Source of the DNA: an uncultured Lachnospiraceae bacterium | Lineage (GTDB): Bacteria > Bacillota > Clostridia > Lachnospirales > Lachnospiraceae | Direction of reading: 5' to 3' | Assembly (NCBI GenBank): GCA_900549995.1 | Contig: URQQ01000118.1 | Coordinates: 1 to 8,041 of the forward strand | DNA length: 8,041 nucleotides | Shown: piece by piece, positions 1-6,479 of the stretch | Position numbering within the stretch: position 1 is the first letter of the stretch | Layout of the letters: each line of letters opens with the position of its first letter | Translations under genes and position numbers: made by a program | Notes under the pieces: generated by a model | Database searches by the model: none | Told to the model about the DNA's origin: nothing | The model's input: only the letters and a program-made list of their open reading frames with translations

Positions 1-680
1 AAATTGAGACATTGGAAGAAAGTGACGTGCAGGTTCTGGTCAATCATTCTCTGGCTTCCGGCTATGTGACGGCGCTTAAGGGATTGAAGGAACACTATGT
101 ATTGCCTGACGAGGTTTCGCTTTCGCTCCTTTCGCGGTACTCTGATATTTTTTCGGTGCACAAAGCTCCGGAAAATGAAGAAGCCATCTGGGAAGCAGTC
201 CGTCAGGTGGCTGAACCCGCCATTAGGTCGTTTATCCATATGAGGGAAATAGAAGGAGCCAGGCTTCGTGAGGACATTTTGACGAAAGCCTCAAAAATTA
301 TTTCCATCGTGGATCAGATAGAAACGATTACGCCGGAAACTGTGAACGACTACCGGGAACGGCTACGGGCAAAAATTGAAGAATTCTTGGGGGACAACCG
401 TTTTGATGAGCAGAGAGTGCTCACGGAAGTGGCCATATTTGCTGATAAGGTTGCTGTGGATGAGGAGACCGTGCGGCTCCGCAGCCATTTTAAACAGCTG
501 GAGATACTTGTAGATTCCAATGAACCTGTAGGAAGGAAGATCGATTTTCTTGTCCAGGAAATGAACCGTGAGGCAAATACAATACTTTCCAAAGCAAATG
601 ATCTTGAAGTATCGGATTACGCGATCAGTCTGAAGACAGAGATTGAAAAGGTAAGAGAACAGATTCAGAATATTGAATAA
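1..680 (+). CDS. yicC: YicC/YloC family endoribonuclease (5'-truncated by the window edge)
   Basis: The reading frame is already open at position 3 and runs to a TAA at 678-680, so about 225 C-terminal residues are visible. Family members are around 290 residues long, so roughly the first 65 are missing. The TTG at 12-14 is an internal leucine codon, not a start. The C-terminal DUF1732-type region is clear: an E-V-A-x-x-A-D-K-V-x-V-x-E-E segment, then R-L-x-S-H-F, then the signature around G-R-K-I-D-F-L-V-Q-E-M-N-R-E and N-T-I-L-S-K-A-N-D, ending in a charged helix. YicC (E. coli) and YloC (B. subtilis) are stress-associated endoribonucleases; that role is known for the family and not demonstrated here. 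The gene ends 14 nt before gmk, the usual Firmicutes neighbour. Family assignment is confident; upstream signals are outside the window. Confidence 0.93.
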   Translation, partial: IETLEESDVQVLVNHSLASGYVTALKGLKEHYVLPDEVSLSLLSRYSDIFSVHKAPENEEAIWEAVRQVAEPAIRSFIHMREIEGARLREDILTKASKIISIVDQIETITPETVNDYRERLRAKIEEFLGDNRFDEQRVLTEVAIFADKVAVDEETVRLRSHFKQLEILVDSNEPVGRKIDFLVQEMNREANTILSKANDLEVSDYAISLKTEIEKVREQIQNIE

Positions 681-694
681 AGGCAGGTTAAGTC

Positions 695-1339
695 ATGAAG
701 AGAAAGGGAATCCTTATTGTAGTGTCCGGTTTTTCCGGTTCGGGGAAAGGTACGTTGATGAAAGAGCTGATGAAGCGCTATGAAGAAAAGTATGCGCTGT
801 CCGTTTCTGCTACGACACGTATGCCCAGAAACGGCGAGGTGGACGGAAGAGAATATTTCTTTAAGACACACAATGAATTTGAAAAAATGATTGCGAAAAA
901 AGAATTGATAGAGTATGCTAAATATGTAGACAATTACTACGGAACGCCGAAAGCTTATGTAGAAGAACAGCTTAATTCCGGAAGAGACGTCATACTCGAG
1001 ATTGAGATACAGGGGGCTTTGAAAGTTAAAGAACAGTTTCCCGAAGCTCTGCTTCTGTTCGTAACACCGCCGGATGCTGAAACGCTCAGAAACCGTCTTG
1101 TGGGAAGAGGAACAGAGACGATGGACGTAATAGAGTCGAGAATGGCTCAGGCAGGAAGAGAAGCTCAGGGTATGGAACAATATGATTATCTGGTGATCAA
1201 TGATGATCTGGATACCTGTGTGGAAGAGATGCATCAGATTATTCTGAGTGAGCATCACAGAAGCTCAAGAAACAAAGAATTCATACAGGCGATAAAAAAA
1301 GAATTGAACGAGGACTTGAAAGGAGACAATGCATTATGA
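695..1339 (+). CDS. gmk: guanylate kinase
   Basis: This 214-residue cytoplasmic enzyme phosphorylates GMP to GDP using ATP, an essential step in guanine nucleotide supply that also feeds (p)ppGpp metabolism. The P-loop is G-F-S-G-S-G-K-G-T at residues 12-20. The GMP-binding region follows at about 36-56, with the S-A-T-T-R-x-P-R segment and G-E-V-D-G-x-E-Y-F-F. An N-Y-Y-G-T-P segment lies at 80-85, and the lid region is around 135-160. The usual D-V-Q-G-A motif reads E-I-Q-G-A here (Glu104 for Asp), a conservative change. Length is slightly above the usual ~205 because of a lysine- and glutamate-rich tail. The ATG at 695 is preceded by a modest purine-rich site (AGGCAGG, 681-687). The gene overlaps rpoZ by 4 nt (ATGA), so the two are probably translationally coupled. 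Confidence 0.97.
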   Translation: MKRKGILIVVSGFSGSGKGTLMKELMKRYEEKYALSVSATTRMPRNGEVDGREYFFKTHNEFEKMIAKKELIEYAKYVDNYYGTPKAYVEEQLNSGRDVILEIEIQGALKVKEQFPEALLLFVTPPDAETLRNRLVGRGTETMDVIESRMAQAGREAQGMEQYDYLVINDDLDTCVEEMHQIILSEHHRSSRNKEFIQAIKKELNEDLKGDNAL

Positions 1340-1581
1340 TGCTGCACCCATCTTATTCAGATTTAATGAGAGTTGTTAACAAAGATGTAGAGGAGGGCGA
1401 AACAAAAATTGTCAACAGCCGTTACTCCATTGTTCTGGCTACATCCAAGAGAGCAAGACAGCTCATCGACGGGGATCTGCCGCTTGTTATGGCAAAAGAC
1501 GGAGAGAAACCACTTTCAATTGCAATTGATGAACTCAACAGCGCAAAGATTAAAATCATTGCCGAAGAGGAAGAAGAGTAA
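1336..1581 (+). CDS. rpoZ: DNA-directed RNA polymerase omega subunit
   Basis: This 81-residue protein is the small RNA polymerase subunit that helps fold and stabilise beta-prime. The diagnostic segment is N-S-R-Y-S-I-V-L-A-T-S-K-R-A-R-Q-L at residues 27-43, preceded by an N-terminal P-S-Y-x-D-L-M. The tail is strongly acidic (EEEEE). The start is the ATG at 1336, overlapping the gmk stop, with AGGAGAC at 1321-1327 and 8 nt of spacing. A second in-frame ATG follows immediately at 1339, so initiation at residue 2 cannot be excluded. Linkage to gmk is typical of Firmicutes and couples nucleotide supply with transcription genes. In Bacillus, coaBC comes next; here rimO follows instead, after a 92-nt gap. 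Confidence 0.96.
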   Translation: MMLHPSYSDLMRVVNKDVEEGETKIVNSRYSIVLATSKRARQLIDGDLPLVMAKDGEKPLSIAIDELNSAKIKIIAEEEEE

Positions 1582-1586
1582 AAATG

Positions 1587-1614
1587 AGGGCAGGTGCCAT
1601 AAGGTATCTGCCCT
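1587..1614 (+). other. intercistronic RNA hairpin between rpoZ and rimO
   Basis: Arms at 1587-1598 and 1603-1614 pair over 12 bp (ten Watson-Crick pairs and two G-U) around an ATAA loop; the outer AGGGCAG/CTGCCCT is perfect. It begins 5 nt after the rpoZ stop. The bases that follow (GTTGAATATC) are not a U-tract, so this is not a standard intrinsic terminator. Likely roles are a partial terminator, an RNase stop or processing element, or a transcript stabiliser separating gmk-rpoZ from rimO-pgsA-cinA. The structure is seen; its function is inferred. Confidence 0.6.
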
Positions 1615-1673
1615 GTTGAATATCTTGGAGAATGAAAAACTAAAATACGCGATATTATACAGGAGACATAAAC

Positions 1674-2999
1674 ATGAACATATTATTTATTTCGCTGGGC
1701 TGTGACAAGAATCTGGTTGACACGGAAGTGATGCTTGGAATGCTGGCGTCCAGAGGCTATCAGATGATTGACGATGAGGAACAGGCAGATATTATTGTTG
1801 TGAATACCTGCTGCTTCATTCACGACGCGAAAGAAGAAAGTATCAATACGATTCTGCAGATGGCAGAATATAAAAACGGAGGAAGACTGAAAGCCCTGAT
1901 TGTGACGGGATGTCTTGCGCAGCGGTATCAGAAGGAAATTGTGGAAGAGATTAAAGAAGTCGATGCAGTTCTTGGAACTGCTTCCTATGACCGTATTCTG
2001 GACGCTGTGGATGAGGCGCTGAAAGGGCACGTCGACATTGTGATGAACGACATTAACCAGATTCCGGATGTGAACACAAACCGTCTTGTCACGACAGGAG
2101 GTCATTTTGCCTATCTGAAAATTGCAGAAGGGTGTGACAAACACTGTACCTACTGTATCATTCCGAAAATCAGAGGGAATTTCAGAAGTGTGCCGATGGA
2201 GAACGTCATGAAAGAAGCAGAACAGCTTGTGGAACAGGGCGTGAAGGAACTGATCCTTGTGGCGCAGGAGACGACTGTATACGGCAAGGACCTCTATGGG
2301 GAAAAGACTCTTCCGAAGCTTTTGCATGAACTGTGCAAAATTCCAAAACTCAGATGGGTGAGGATCTTATACTGCTATCCGGAAGAGATTACGGATGAAT
2401 TGATTCAGGCCATCAAGTCAGAGGAGAAAGTGTGCAAATACCTTGACCTGCCGATTCAGCATGCGAACAATGAAATTCTAAAGAAGATGGGAAGGCGTAC
2501 ATCCAAAGAAGAGCTGATTGAGATTATCACGAAACTTCGGACGGAAATTCCTGAGATTACACTGAGGACCACATTGATCACCGGATTTCCGGGAGAAACA
2601 AAGGAGCAGCACGAGGAAGTGGTGGACTTCATTGACCAGATGGAATTCGACCGTCTGGGAGTCTTTACCTATTCACCGGAGGAAGATACGCCTGCAGCTT
2701 TAATGCCTGACCAGATTCCGGAAGAAGTAAAAGAAGAAAGACAGGCAGAACTGATGGAACTTCAGCAGGAGATCGCATTTGATATGGCGGACGATATGAT
2801 CGGCAGAGAAGTCCTGGTGATGATTGAGGGAAAAGTCGCAGATGAGAATGCCTACGTAGGCAGGACTTACAAGGATGCGCCGAATGTGGACGGATTGATT
2901 TTTATCAATACAGAAGAAGAGCTGATGTCGGGAGACTTTGTGAGAGCAAAGGTGACAGGGGCAATAGAATATGATTTGATAGGAGAGATAATATCATGA
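1674..2999 (+). CDS. rimO: ribosomal protein S12 methylthiotransferase (radical SAM)
   Basis: This 441-residue enzyme adds a methylthio group to the conserved aspartate of ribosomal protein S12. It uses S-adenosylmethionine and two [4Fe-4S] clusters. The N-terminal UPF0004 domain (about 1-125) has its three cluster-binding cysteines in S-L-G-C-D-K-N (Cys10), N-T-C-C-F-I (Cys46, with Cys47 beside it) and T-G-C-L-A-Q-R-Y (Cys80). The radical SAM cluster motif CxxxCxxC is Cys154, Cys158 and Cys161, in G-C-D-K-H-C-T-Y-C. A C-terminal TRAM-type RNA/protein-binding domain covers about 370-441. The start motif favours RimO over MiaB, whose N-terminus differs, and the length fits RimO. The start ATG has AGGAGA at 1661-1666 with 7 nt of spacing. 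The gene overlaps pgsA by 4 nt. Confidence 0.95.
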   Translation: MNILFISLGCDKNLVDTEVMLGMLASRGYQMIDDEEQADIIVVNTCCFIHDAKEESINTILQMAEYKNGGRLKALIVTGCLAQRYQKEIVEEIKEVDAVLGTASYDRILDAVDEALKGHVDIVMNDINQIPDVNTNRLVTTGGHFAYLKIAEGCDKHCTYCIIPKIRGNFRSVPMENVMKEAEQLVEQGVKELILVAQETTVYGKDLYGEKTLPKLLHELCKIPKLRWVRILYCYPEEITDELIQAIKSEEKVCKYLDLPIQHANNEILKKMGRRTSKEELIEIITKLRTEIPEITLRTTLITGFPGETKEQHEEVVDFIDQMEFDRLGVFTYSPEEDTPAALMPDQIPEEVKEERQAELMELQQEIAFDMADDMIGREVLVMIEGKVADENAYVGRTYKDAPNVDGLIFINTEEELMSGDFVRAKVTGAIEYDLIGEIIS

Positions 3000-3538
3000 A
3001 TTTACCAAATAAACTAACTGTACTTCGTGTGATTATGATCCCGTTTTTTGTATTTTTCATGCTGACAGATATGGCAGGAGATGCATCGAAATGGATCGCG
3101 CTTGCGCTCTTTATTATCGCGAGTTTTACAGATACTCTGGATGGATACCTTGCAAGAAAGCATAATCTGGTGACTAATTTTGGCAAATTTATGGATCCTC
3201 TTGCAGACAAACTTCTGGTAAGTGCGGCGATGATCTGCCTTGTGGAGACCGGATTTCTTCCTGCGTGGATTGTCATTATCATTATCAGCCGTGAATTTAT
3301 CATCAGCGGATTCCGTCTGATTGCTTCTGATAATGGAATCGTAATTGCGGCCAGCTACTGGGGAAAATTCAAGACAGTTTCTCAGATGGTAATGATTGTA
3401 ATACTGATTGCAGACTTTGGCGGGGTATTCGATCTGATCGGCCAGATTATGATCTGGATTGCGCTGATTCTTACGGTGGTGTCGCTGGTGGACTATATTG
3501 CGAAGAATAAAGAGATATTGACAAAGGGAGGCATGTAA
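2996..3538 (+). CDS. pgsA: CDP-diacylglycerol--glycerol-3-phosphate 3-phosphatidyltransferase
   Basis: This 180-residue integral membrane enzyme makes phosphatidylglycerophosphate from CDP-diacylglycerol and glycerol-3-phosphate, the committed step to phosphatidylglycerol and cardiolipin. The CDP-alcohol phosphotransferase signature is complete at residues 46-71: D46-x2-D49-G50-x2-A53-R54-x8-G63-x3-D67-x3-D71. These aspartates bind the metals and the CDP group. Hydrophobic stretches at about 8-23, 33-45, 74-97, 127-140 and 147-166 are consistent with the multi-helix fold. The N-terminal N-L-P-N-K-L-T-x-L-R is typical of PgsA. The start ATG overlaps the rimO stop and has AGGAGAG at 2981-2987 with 8 nt of spacing. 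pgsA next to cinA is the standard Firmicutes arrangement. Confidence 0.95.
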   Translation: MNLPNKLTVLRVIMIPFFVFFMLTDMAGDASKWIALALFIIASFTDTLDGYLARKHNLVTNFGKFMDPLADKLLVSAAMICLVETGFLPAWIVIIIISREFIISGFRLIASDNGIVIAASYWGKFKTVSQMVMIVILIADFGGVFDLIGQIMIWIALILTVVSLVDYIAKNKEILTKGGM

Positions 3539-3539
3539 A

Positions 3540-4790
3540 ATGACGGTAGAACTGATCTCAGTCGGGACAGAAATTCTATTGGGAAATATTGTAAATACAA
3601 ATGCAGCTTACCTGGCAGAGAAATGTGCTCTGCTGGGTTTGTCTTTATATAACCAGACGGTTGTAGGAGATAACAGTGAGCGTCTTTTTAATGCTGTGAA
3701 GACGGCTCTTTCACGGGCAGATATCGTTATTCTGACCGGAGGACTTGGGCCTACGGAGGATGACATTACGAAAGAGACTATAGCGGCTGTATTCGGAAGA
3801 AAACTGTATATGGATGAACATTCTAAAAAACGGATCCAGGAATATTTTGATCAGGTAAAAAGCAGACAGATCACGGAAAATAACTGGAAGCAGGCGATGG
3901 TTCCCGAGGGGGCAAAGGTGATTGATAACCATAATGGAACAGCGCCTGGGATTATCCTTGAGGAGAACCAGAAGATGGCGATTCTCCTGCCGGGACCGCC
4001 GAATGAGTTAAAGCCGATGTTTGAGGAAAGTATTGCACCTTTGTTAAACCAGATGCAGCCAGAAGGAATTTATTCCAGAATGGTAAAGATCTGTTCTGTA
4101 GGCGAAAGCCGTGCAGAGACGATGATCAAAGATATGATGGAAGCACAGACGAACCCTACCATTGCGCCATACGCTAAAACAGGGGAGGTACATCTGAGGG
4201 TGACGGCAAAAGCGAAATCAGAAGAAGAGGCCAGACAGTTGATGGAACCTGTTGTGGAAGAACTGTTTCGCAGATTCGGCAGCAGAATTTACACTACGTG
4301 TGAAGATGTGACACTGGAAGATACAGTTGTCACCATGCTGAAAGAAAAGAAGTATACAGTTACAACTGCGGAGTCCTGCAGCGGAGGGCTGCTTGCAGGG
4401 AGAATCCTGAATGTATCCGGTGCGTCCGATGTGTACCGGGAAGGCCATATTACCTATTCCAATGAGGCAAAGGAGAAACTTCTCAGGGTAAAACATGAGA
4501 CACTGGAAACGTATGGAGCCGTCAGTGAACAGACAGCAGCTGAGATGGCCCGGGGGGCCGCAGAAGCAGCAGATGCGGATGCCGCGCTGAGTGTGACCGG
4601 CATTGCAGGGCCGGGAGGCGGAACGAAGGATAAGCCGGTAGGACTTGTATATATTGGATGTTACGTCAGGGGCAAAGTGAAGGTAAAGGAATGCAGATTC
4701 GCGGGCAACAGAGATAAGAACAGAGAGAGTGCGGTAGTGCAGGCGCTTACACTTCTTCGGGAGCAGCTTCTTCTGGATACGGAAGTATAG
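3540..4790 (+). CDS. cinA: CinA family protein: MoCF-like domain fused to nicotinamide-nucleotide amidase
   Basis: This 416-residue protein has the usual two-domain CinA layout. The N-terminal COG1058/MoCF-like domain (about 1-170) shows E-L-I-S-V-G-T-E-I-L-L-G, T-G-G-L-G-P-T-E-D-D (66-75) and L-P-G-P-P-N-E-L (150-157); in characterised homologues it has ADP-ribose pyrophosphatase activity. The C-terminal PncC domain (about 258-416) deamidates nicotinamide mononucleotide in NAD salvage. It retains T-A-E-S-C-S-G-G (276-283, with the conserved serine 279) and G-I-A-G-P-G-G-G-T (354-362). The start is 1 nt after the pgsA stop, with AAAGGGAGG at 3523-3531 and 8 nt of spacing. The gene is known as competence/damage-inducible in some species, often because it lies with recA; recA is not adjacent here. 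Confidence 0.95.
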   Translation: MTVELISVGTEILLGNIVNTNAAYLAEKCALLGLSLYNQTVVGDNSERLFNAVKTALSRADIVILTGGLGPTEDDITKETIAAVFGRKLYMDEHSKKRIQEYFDQVKSRQITENNWKQAMVPEGAKVIDNHNGTAPGIILEENQKMAILLPGPPNELKPMFEESIAPLLNQMQPEGIYSRMVKICSVGESRAETMIKDMMEAQTNPTIAPYAKTGEVHLRVTAKAKSEEEARQLMEPVVEELFRRFGSRIYTTCEDVTLEDTVVTMLKEKKYTVTTAESCSGGLLAGRILNVSGASDVYREGHITYSNEAKEKLLRVKHETLETYGAVSEQTAAEMARGAAEAADADAALSVTGIAGPGGGTKDKPVGLVYIGCYVRGKVKVKECRFAGNRDKNRESAVVQALTLLREQLLLDTEV

Positions 4791-4861
4791 ACAGCTGTGC
4801 CGGGGAACCGCAGGGGTATGAAAACGGTACTGTGTCAGCAAATAAAAGGAGTGACAGCTGT
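4791..4861 (+). other. cinA/GNAT-fusion intergenic spacer with repeated ACAGCTGT palindrome
   Basis: The 71-nt gap holds the 8-bp self-complementary sequence ACAGCTGT twice, at 4791-4798 directly after the cinA stop and at 4854-4861 directly before the next ATG. With the preceding G, the direct repeat is 9 bp. The two copies could pair with each other over about 55 nt and cover the start codon, or could simply mark a past junction. No convincing terminator or promoter is visible, so read-through from cinA is possible. Confidence 0.4.
4846..4851 (+). promoter_or_regulatory. ribosome binding site that sets the start of the GNAT fusion gene
   Basis: AAGGAG ends 10 nt before the ATG at 4862. A GTG at 4832 is also in frame and would add ten residues, but it has no upstream Shine-Dalgarno sequence and this site lies inside that extension. 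The ATG also begins directly with the M-E-I-R-R-L strand expected at the start of a GNAT fold. The ATG is therefore preferred. Confidence 0.75.
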
Positions 4862-6307
4862 ATGGAAATCAGAAGATTAAAACAGGAAGAAATATTAGAT
4901 GCCCTTCATCTTAGCTGGGAAGTTTTTGCGCAATGTGTGGCACCGCTATATACAAGAGAAGGAGTAGAAGAATTTCAAAAATTCATACGTTACGAAAATA
5001 TGATGGAGCTTTACAGGCGCAGAGAAATCTGTTTCTTTGGCAGTTATGAGAATGGACAGCTTGTGGGATGTATTGCGGCAAATCCGTCAGGCCATATTAA
5101 ACTTTTATTCGTCAGGAAAGAGTATCAGCACCAAAACATTGGATTACAGCTCATCGGATATCTGAAACTTTATGCGGCGGAGACAATGAGGGTTTCGATT
5201 CTTACAGTGAATGCGGCGCCGTCTGCTGTCGGTTTTTATCAGAGGGCAGGTTTCTGTGTGACGGGTGCTGCAAGTAACGTTCATGGAATTGTATCGGTTC
5301 CAATGGAAAGCCTGATTATGAATCCGGGGAGTGTTGGAAACCAGGAAGAAGTAAAACGGCGCAGAAACAGAAATATTATCATAGGAACGGTGGCCGGGGC
5401 AGTGGTCGTTGTTCTGGCAGTATTGATGCTCTGTATCCTCATGGTAGTCGGCAGACGTCATGGAATAAATACGTATGACCGTCACAACGGTTATAACGGC
5501 GGACAAGGCTATGAAGAACCGTATCCTGAGTATGGCGGCGATACGGCAGAAGAGGAAGCTTCAGGCATTGAGAACATAGATTCTTATGAAGCTGATGATG
5601 TTAAGTATACGGTCAAAGATCAATCTTACAGAGAACGGTCGGGAAAAGGAACCAATTATATCGAGTTTAATGTCAATTATCCTGAGATCAGCGGTCTTGA
5701 TTCCGGCAAAGAAAAAGAAATCAATGAAATCATTAAAAACTGTGCGATGAAGACGGTGGATGAGATTTATACCCATCCATCGGAAGAAATGAAAGAAAAA
5801 ATACTTGGCAGCCCGAATGCTTATCTGGTCAGCAGTGTCGAGTATAAAATCTGTTATCAAAGCAATGATTTTATGAGTATTGTATTCAACGATGAGTGTT
5901 ACAAGGGAACAGAGTACGGCGGGATTGAACTTCGTGCAGTCAATGTGAGTCTGAAAACAGGAGAGACGTATGATATCAAAGATATTGTAACACTTGACAG
6001 TTCATTTATGGAGGCATGGCTTGCCAGCATGAAGGGAGAAGCTCCGGAGGCAGAAATTTTTTCAGAGGTTTCATTAGAAGATTTCAAAAAAATTCTTGAG
6101 GGCGATACTATGGATCAGAAGTACAGCAATGTATTTTTTGTAGATGAAAACGGGATTGAAATCGGACTGTCTATTTTGTACCGGCAGGGGGAACAGTACG
6201 AAAACAGGCATTTTGCCTATGGCTGGATTACCGGACCATTTTCTTTCCAGGAGATGAACAGATACAAGACAGACAGCAGTTTCTGGAACCTTGTAGGTGA
6301 TCACTAA
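4862..6307 (+). CDS. membrane-anchored GNAT acetyltransferase fused to an extracellular RsiV/PdaC-like domain
   Basis: This is one continuous 481-residue frame with three parts. Residues 1-152 form a GNAT N-acetyltransferase domain. The acetyl-CoA motif A region is L-L-F-V-R-K-E-Y-Q-H-Q-N-I-G-L-Q-L (81-97), where the usual first glycine is Asn92, and motif B is N-A-A-P-S-A-V-G-F-Y-Q-R-A-G-F (117-131). A basic K-R-R-R-N-R (165-170) precedes a single hydrophobic helix (about 171-197), predicting a cytoplasmic N-terminus and an external C-terminus. A Gly/Tyr/Glu-rich linker (198-245) leads to a domain resembling DUF4163/DUF3298 of the anti-sigma factor RsiV and deacetylase PdaC. It has Y-P-E-I-S-G-L (273-279), Y-x-G-x-E-Y-G-G (347-354), N-V-S-L-K-T-G-E-T-Y (361-370) and F-F-V-D-E-N-G-I-E-I (425-434). 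The acetyl acceptor and ligand are unknown. No sigma factor gene is adjacent. GNAT and topology calls are firm; the outer-domain family is probable. Confidence 0.8.
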   Translation: MEIRRLKQEEILDALHLSWEVFAQCVAPLYTREGVEEFQKFIRYENMMELYRRREICFFGSYENGQLVGCIAANPSGHIKLLFVRKEYQHQNIGLQLIGYLKLYAAETMRVSILTVNAAPSAVGFYQRAGFCVTGAASNVHGIVSVPMESLIMNPGSVGNQEEVKRRRNRNIIIGTVAGAVVVVLAVLMLCILMVVGRRHGINTYDRHNGYNGGQGYEEPYPEYGGDTAEEEASGIENIDSYEADDVKYTVKDQSYRERSGKGTNYIEFNVNYPEISGLDSGKEKEINEIIKNCAMKTVDEIYTHPSEEMKEKILGSPNAYLVSSVEYKICYQSNDFMSIVFNDECYKGTEYGGIELRAVNVSLKTGETYDIKDIVTLDSSFMEAWLASMKGEAPEAEIFSEVSLEDFKKILEGDTMDQKYSNVFFVDENGIEIGLSILYRQGEQYENRHFAYGWITGPFSFQEMNRYKTDSSFWNLVGDH

Positions 6308-6328
6308 AAACCGGAGAGAATCAGAACG

Positions 6329-6382
6329 AAACTTGTCGATTTGCAAAAAAAAAGAAAAAAATATAGACGAACGGACAAGTTT
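6329..6382. repeat. 9-bp perfect inverted repeat AAACTTGTC/GACAAGTTT
   Basis: The arms at 6329-6337 and 6374-6382 are exact reverse complements separated by 36 nt of mostly A-rich sequence. Neither strand has a T-run following the distal arm, which argues against an intrinsic terminator. The repeat brackets the weak promoter-like elements, so it could be a paired operator or the base of a long stem. The function is unknown. Confidence 0.5.
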
Positions 6383-6402
6383 GTGAGAAAATAATAACGT
6401 AT

Positions 6403-6453
6403 ATGGTGTTAATTTTCTATCAAACACCGTTTCAAGGGTAGCCCCTAGAAAAT
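6403..6453 (+). promoter_or_regulatory. candidate pseudoknot-forming 5' leader element
   Basis: Two perfect stems cross each other. Stem 1 is GGTGTT (6405-6410) with AACACC (6423-6428), extendable to 6403 and 6430 through one G-U pair. Stem 2 is ATTTTCTA (6412-6419) with TAGAAAAT (6446-6453). The linkers are 1, 3 and 17 nt, which fits H-type pseudoknot geometry, or the stems could be alternative states. A small AGGG/CCCC hairpin can form inside the 17-nt loop. The element ends 12 nt before the Shine-Dalgarno site. I do not recognise a known riboswitch class. Stem 2 is AT-rich, so chance pairing remains possible. Confidence 0.35.
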
Positions 6454-6479
6454 CATACATACTTGAAAGGAGTTTTAAA

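Larger units (their letters stand above)
6308..6479 (+). other. intergenic regulatory leader of the scaffold/GGGtGRT operon
   Basis: This AT-rich 172-nt gap separates the GNAT fusion gene from a strongly expressed-looking pair. It holds, in order, a 9-bp inverted repeat (6329-6337 with 6374-6382) around an A-rich block at 6345-6361, then a set of possible RNA stems at 6403-6453, then a strong Shine-Dalgarno site AAAGGAG (6466-6472). The best promoter-like pair I find is TTGCAA (6341-6346) with TATAGA (6362-6367), but the 15-nt spacing is short, so it is only a candidate. I see no U-tract terminator for the upstream gene and no small gene here. Confidence 0.5.

Noticed and set aside
665..1258. 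197-codon open frame on the minus strand opposite gmk
   Set aside because: It is antisense to a clear guanylate kinase and has a composition with no recognisable domain; a shadow frame.
1584..1619. 11-codon frame starting ATG AGG GCA just after rpoZ
   Set aside because: It lies wholly on the hairpin, the only purine-rich upstream stretch is the rpoZ acidic tail, and nothing suggests a leader peptide.
1625..1658. Promoter-like TTGGAG and TATTAT before rimO
   Set aside because: The spacing is about 22 nt, outside the normal range, so a separate rimO promoter is not supported.
4807..4828. ACCG/CGGT stem in the cinA/GNAT gap as a terminator
   Set aside because: Only 4 bp with a 14-nt loop and no U-tract.
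4832..4861. Alternative GTG start giving ten extra residues on the GNAT fusion
   Set aside because: There is no upstream Shine-Dalgarno sequence, while AAGGAG is well placed for the ATG at 4862.
6329..6382. Intrinsic terminator for the GNAT fusion gene
   Set aside because: The inverted repeat has a 36-nt loop and no T-run after either arm.
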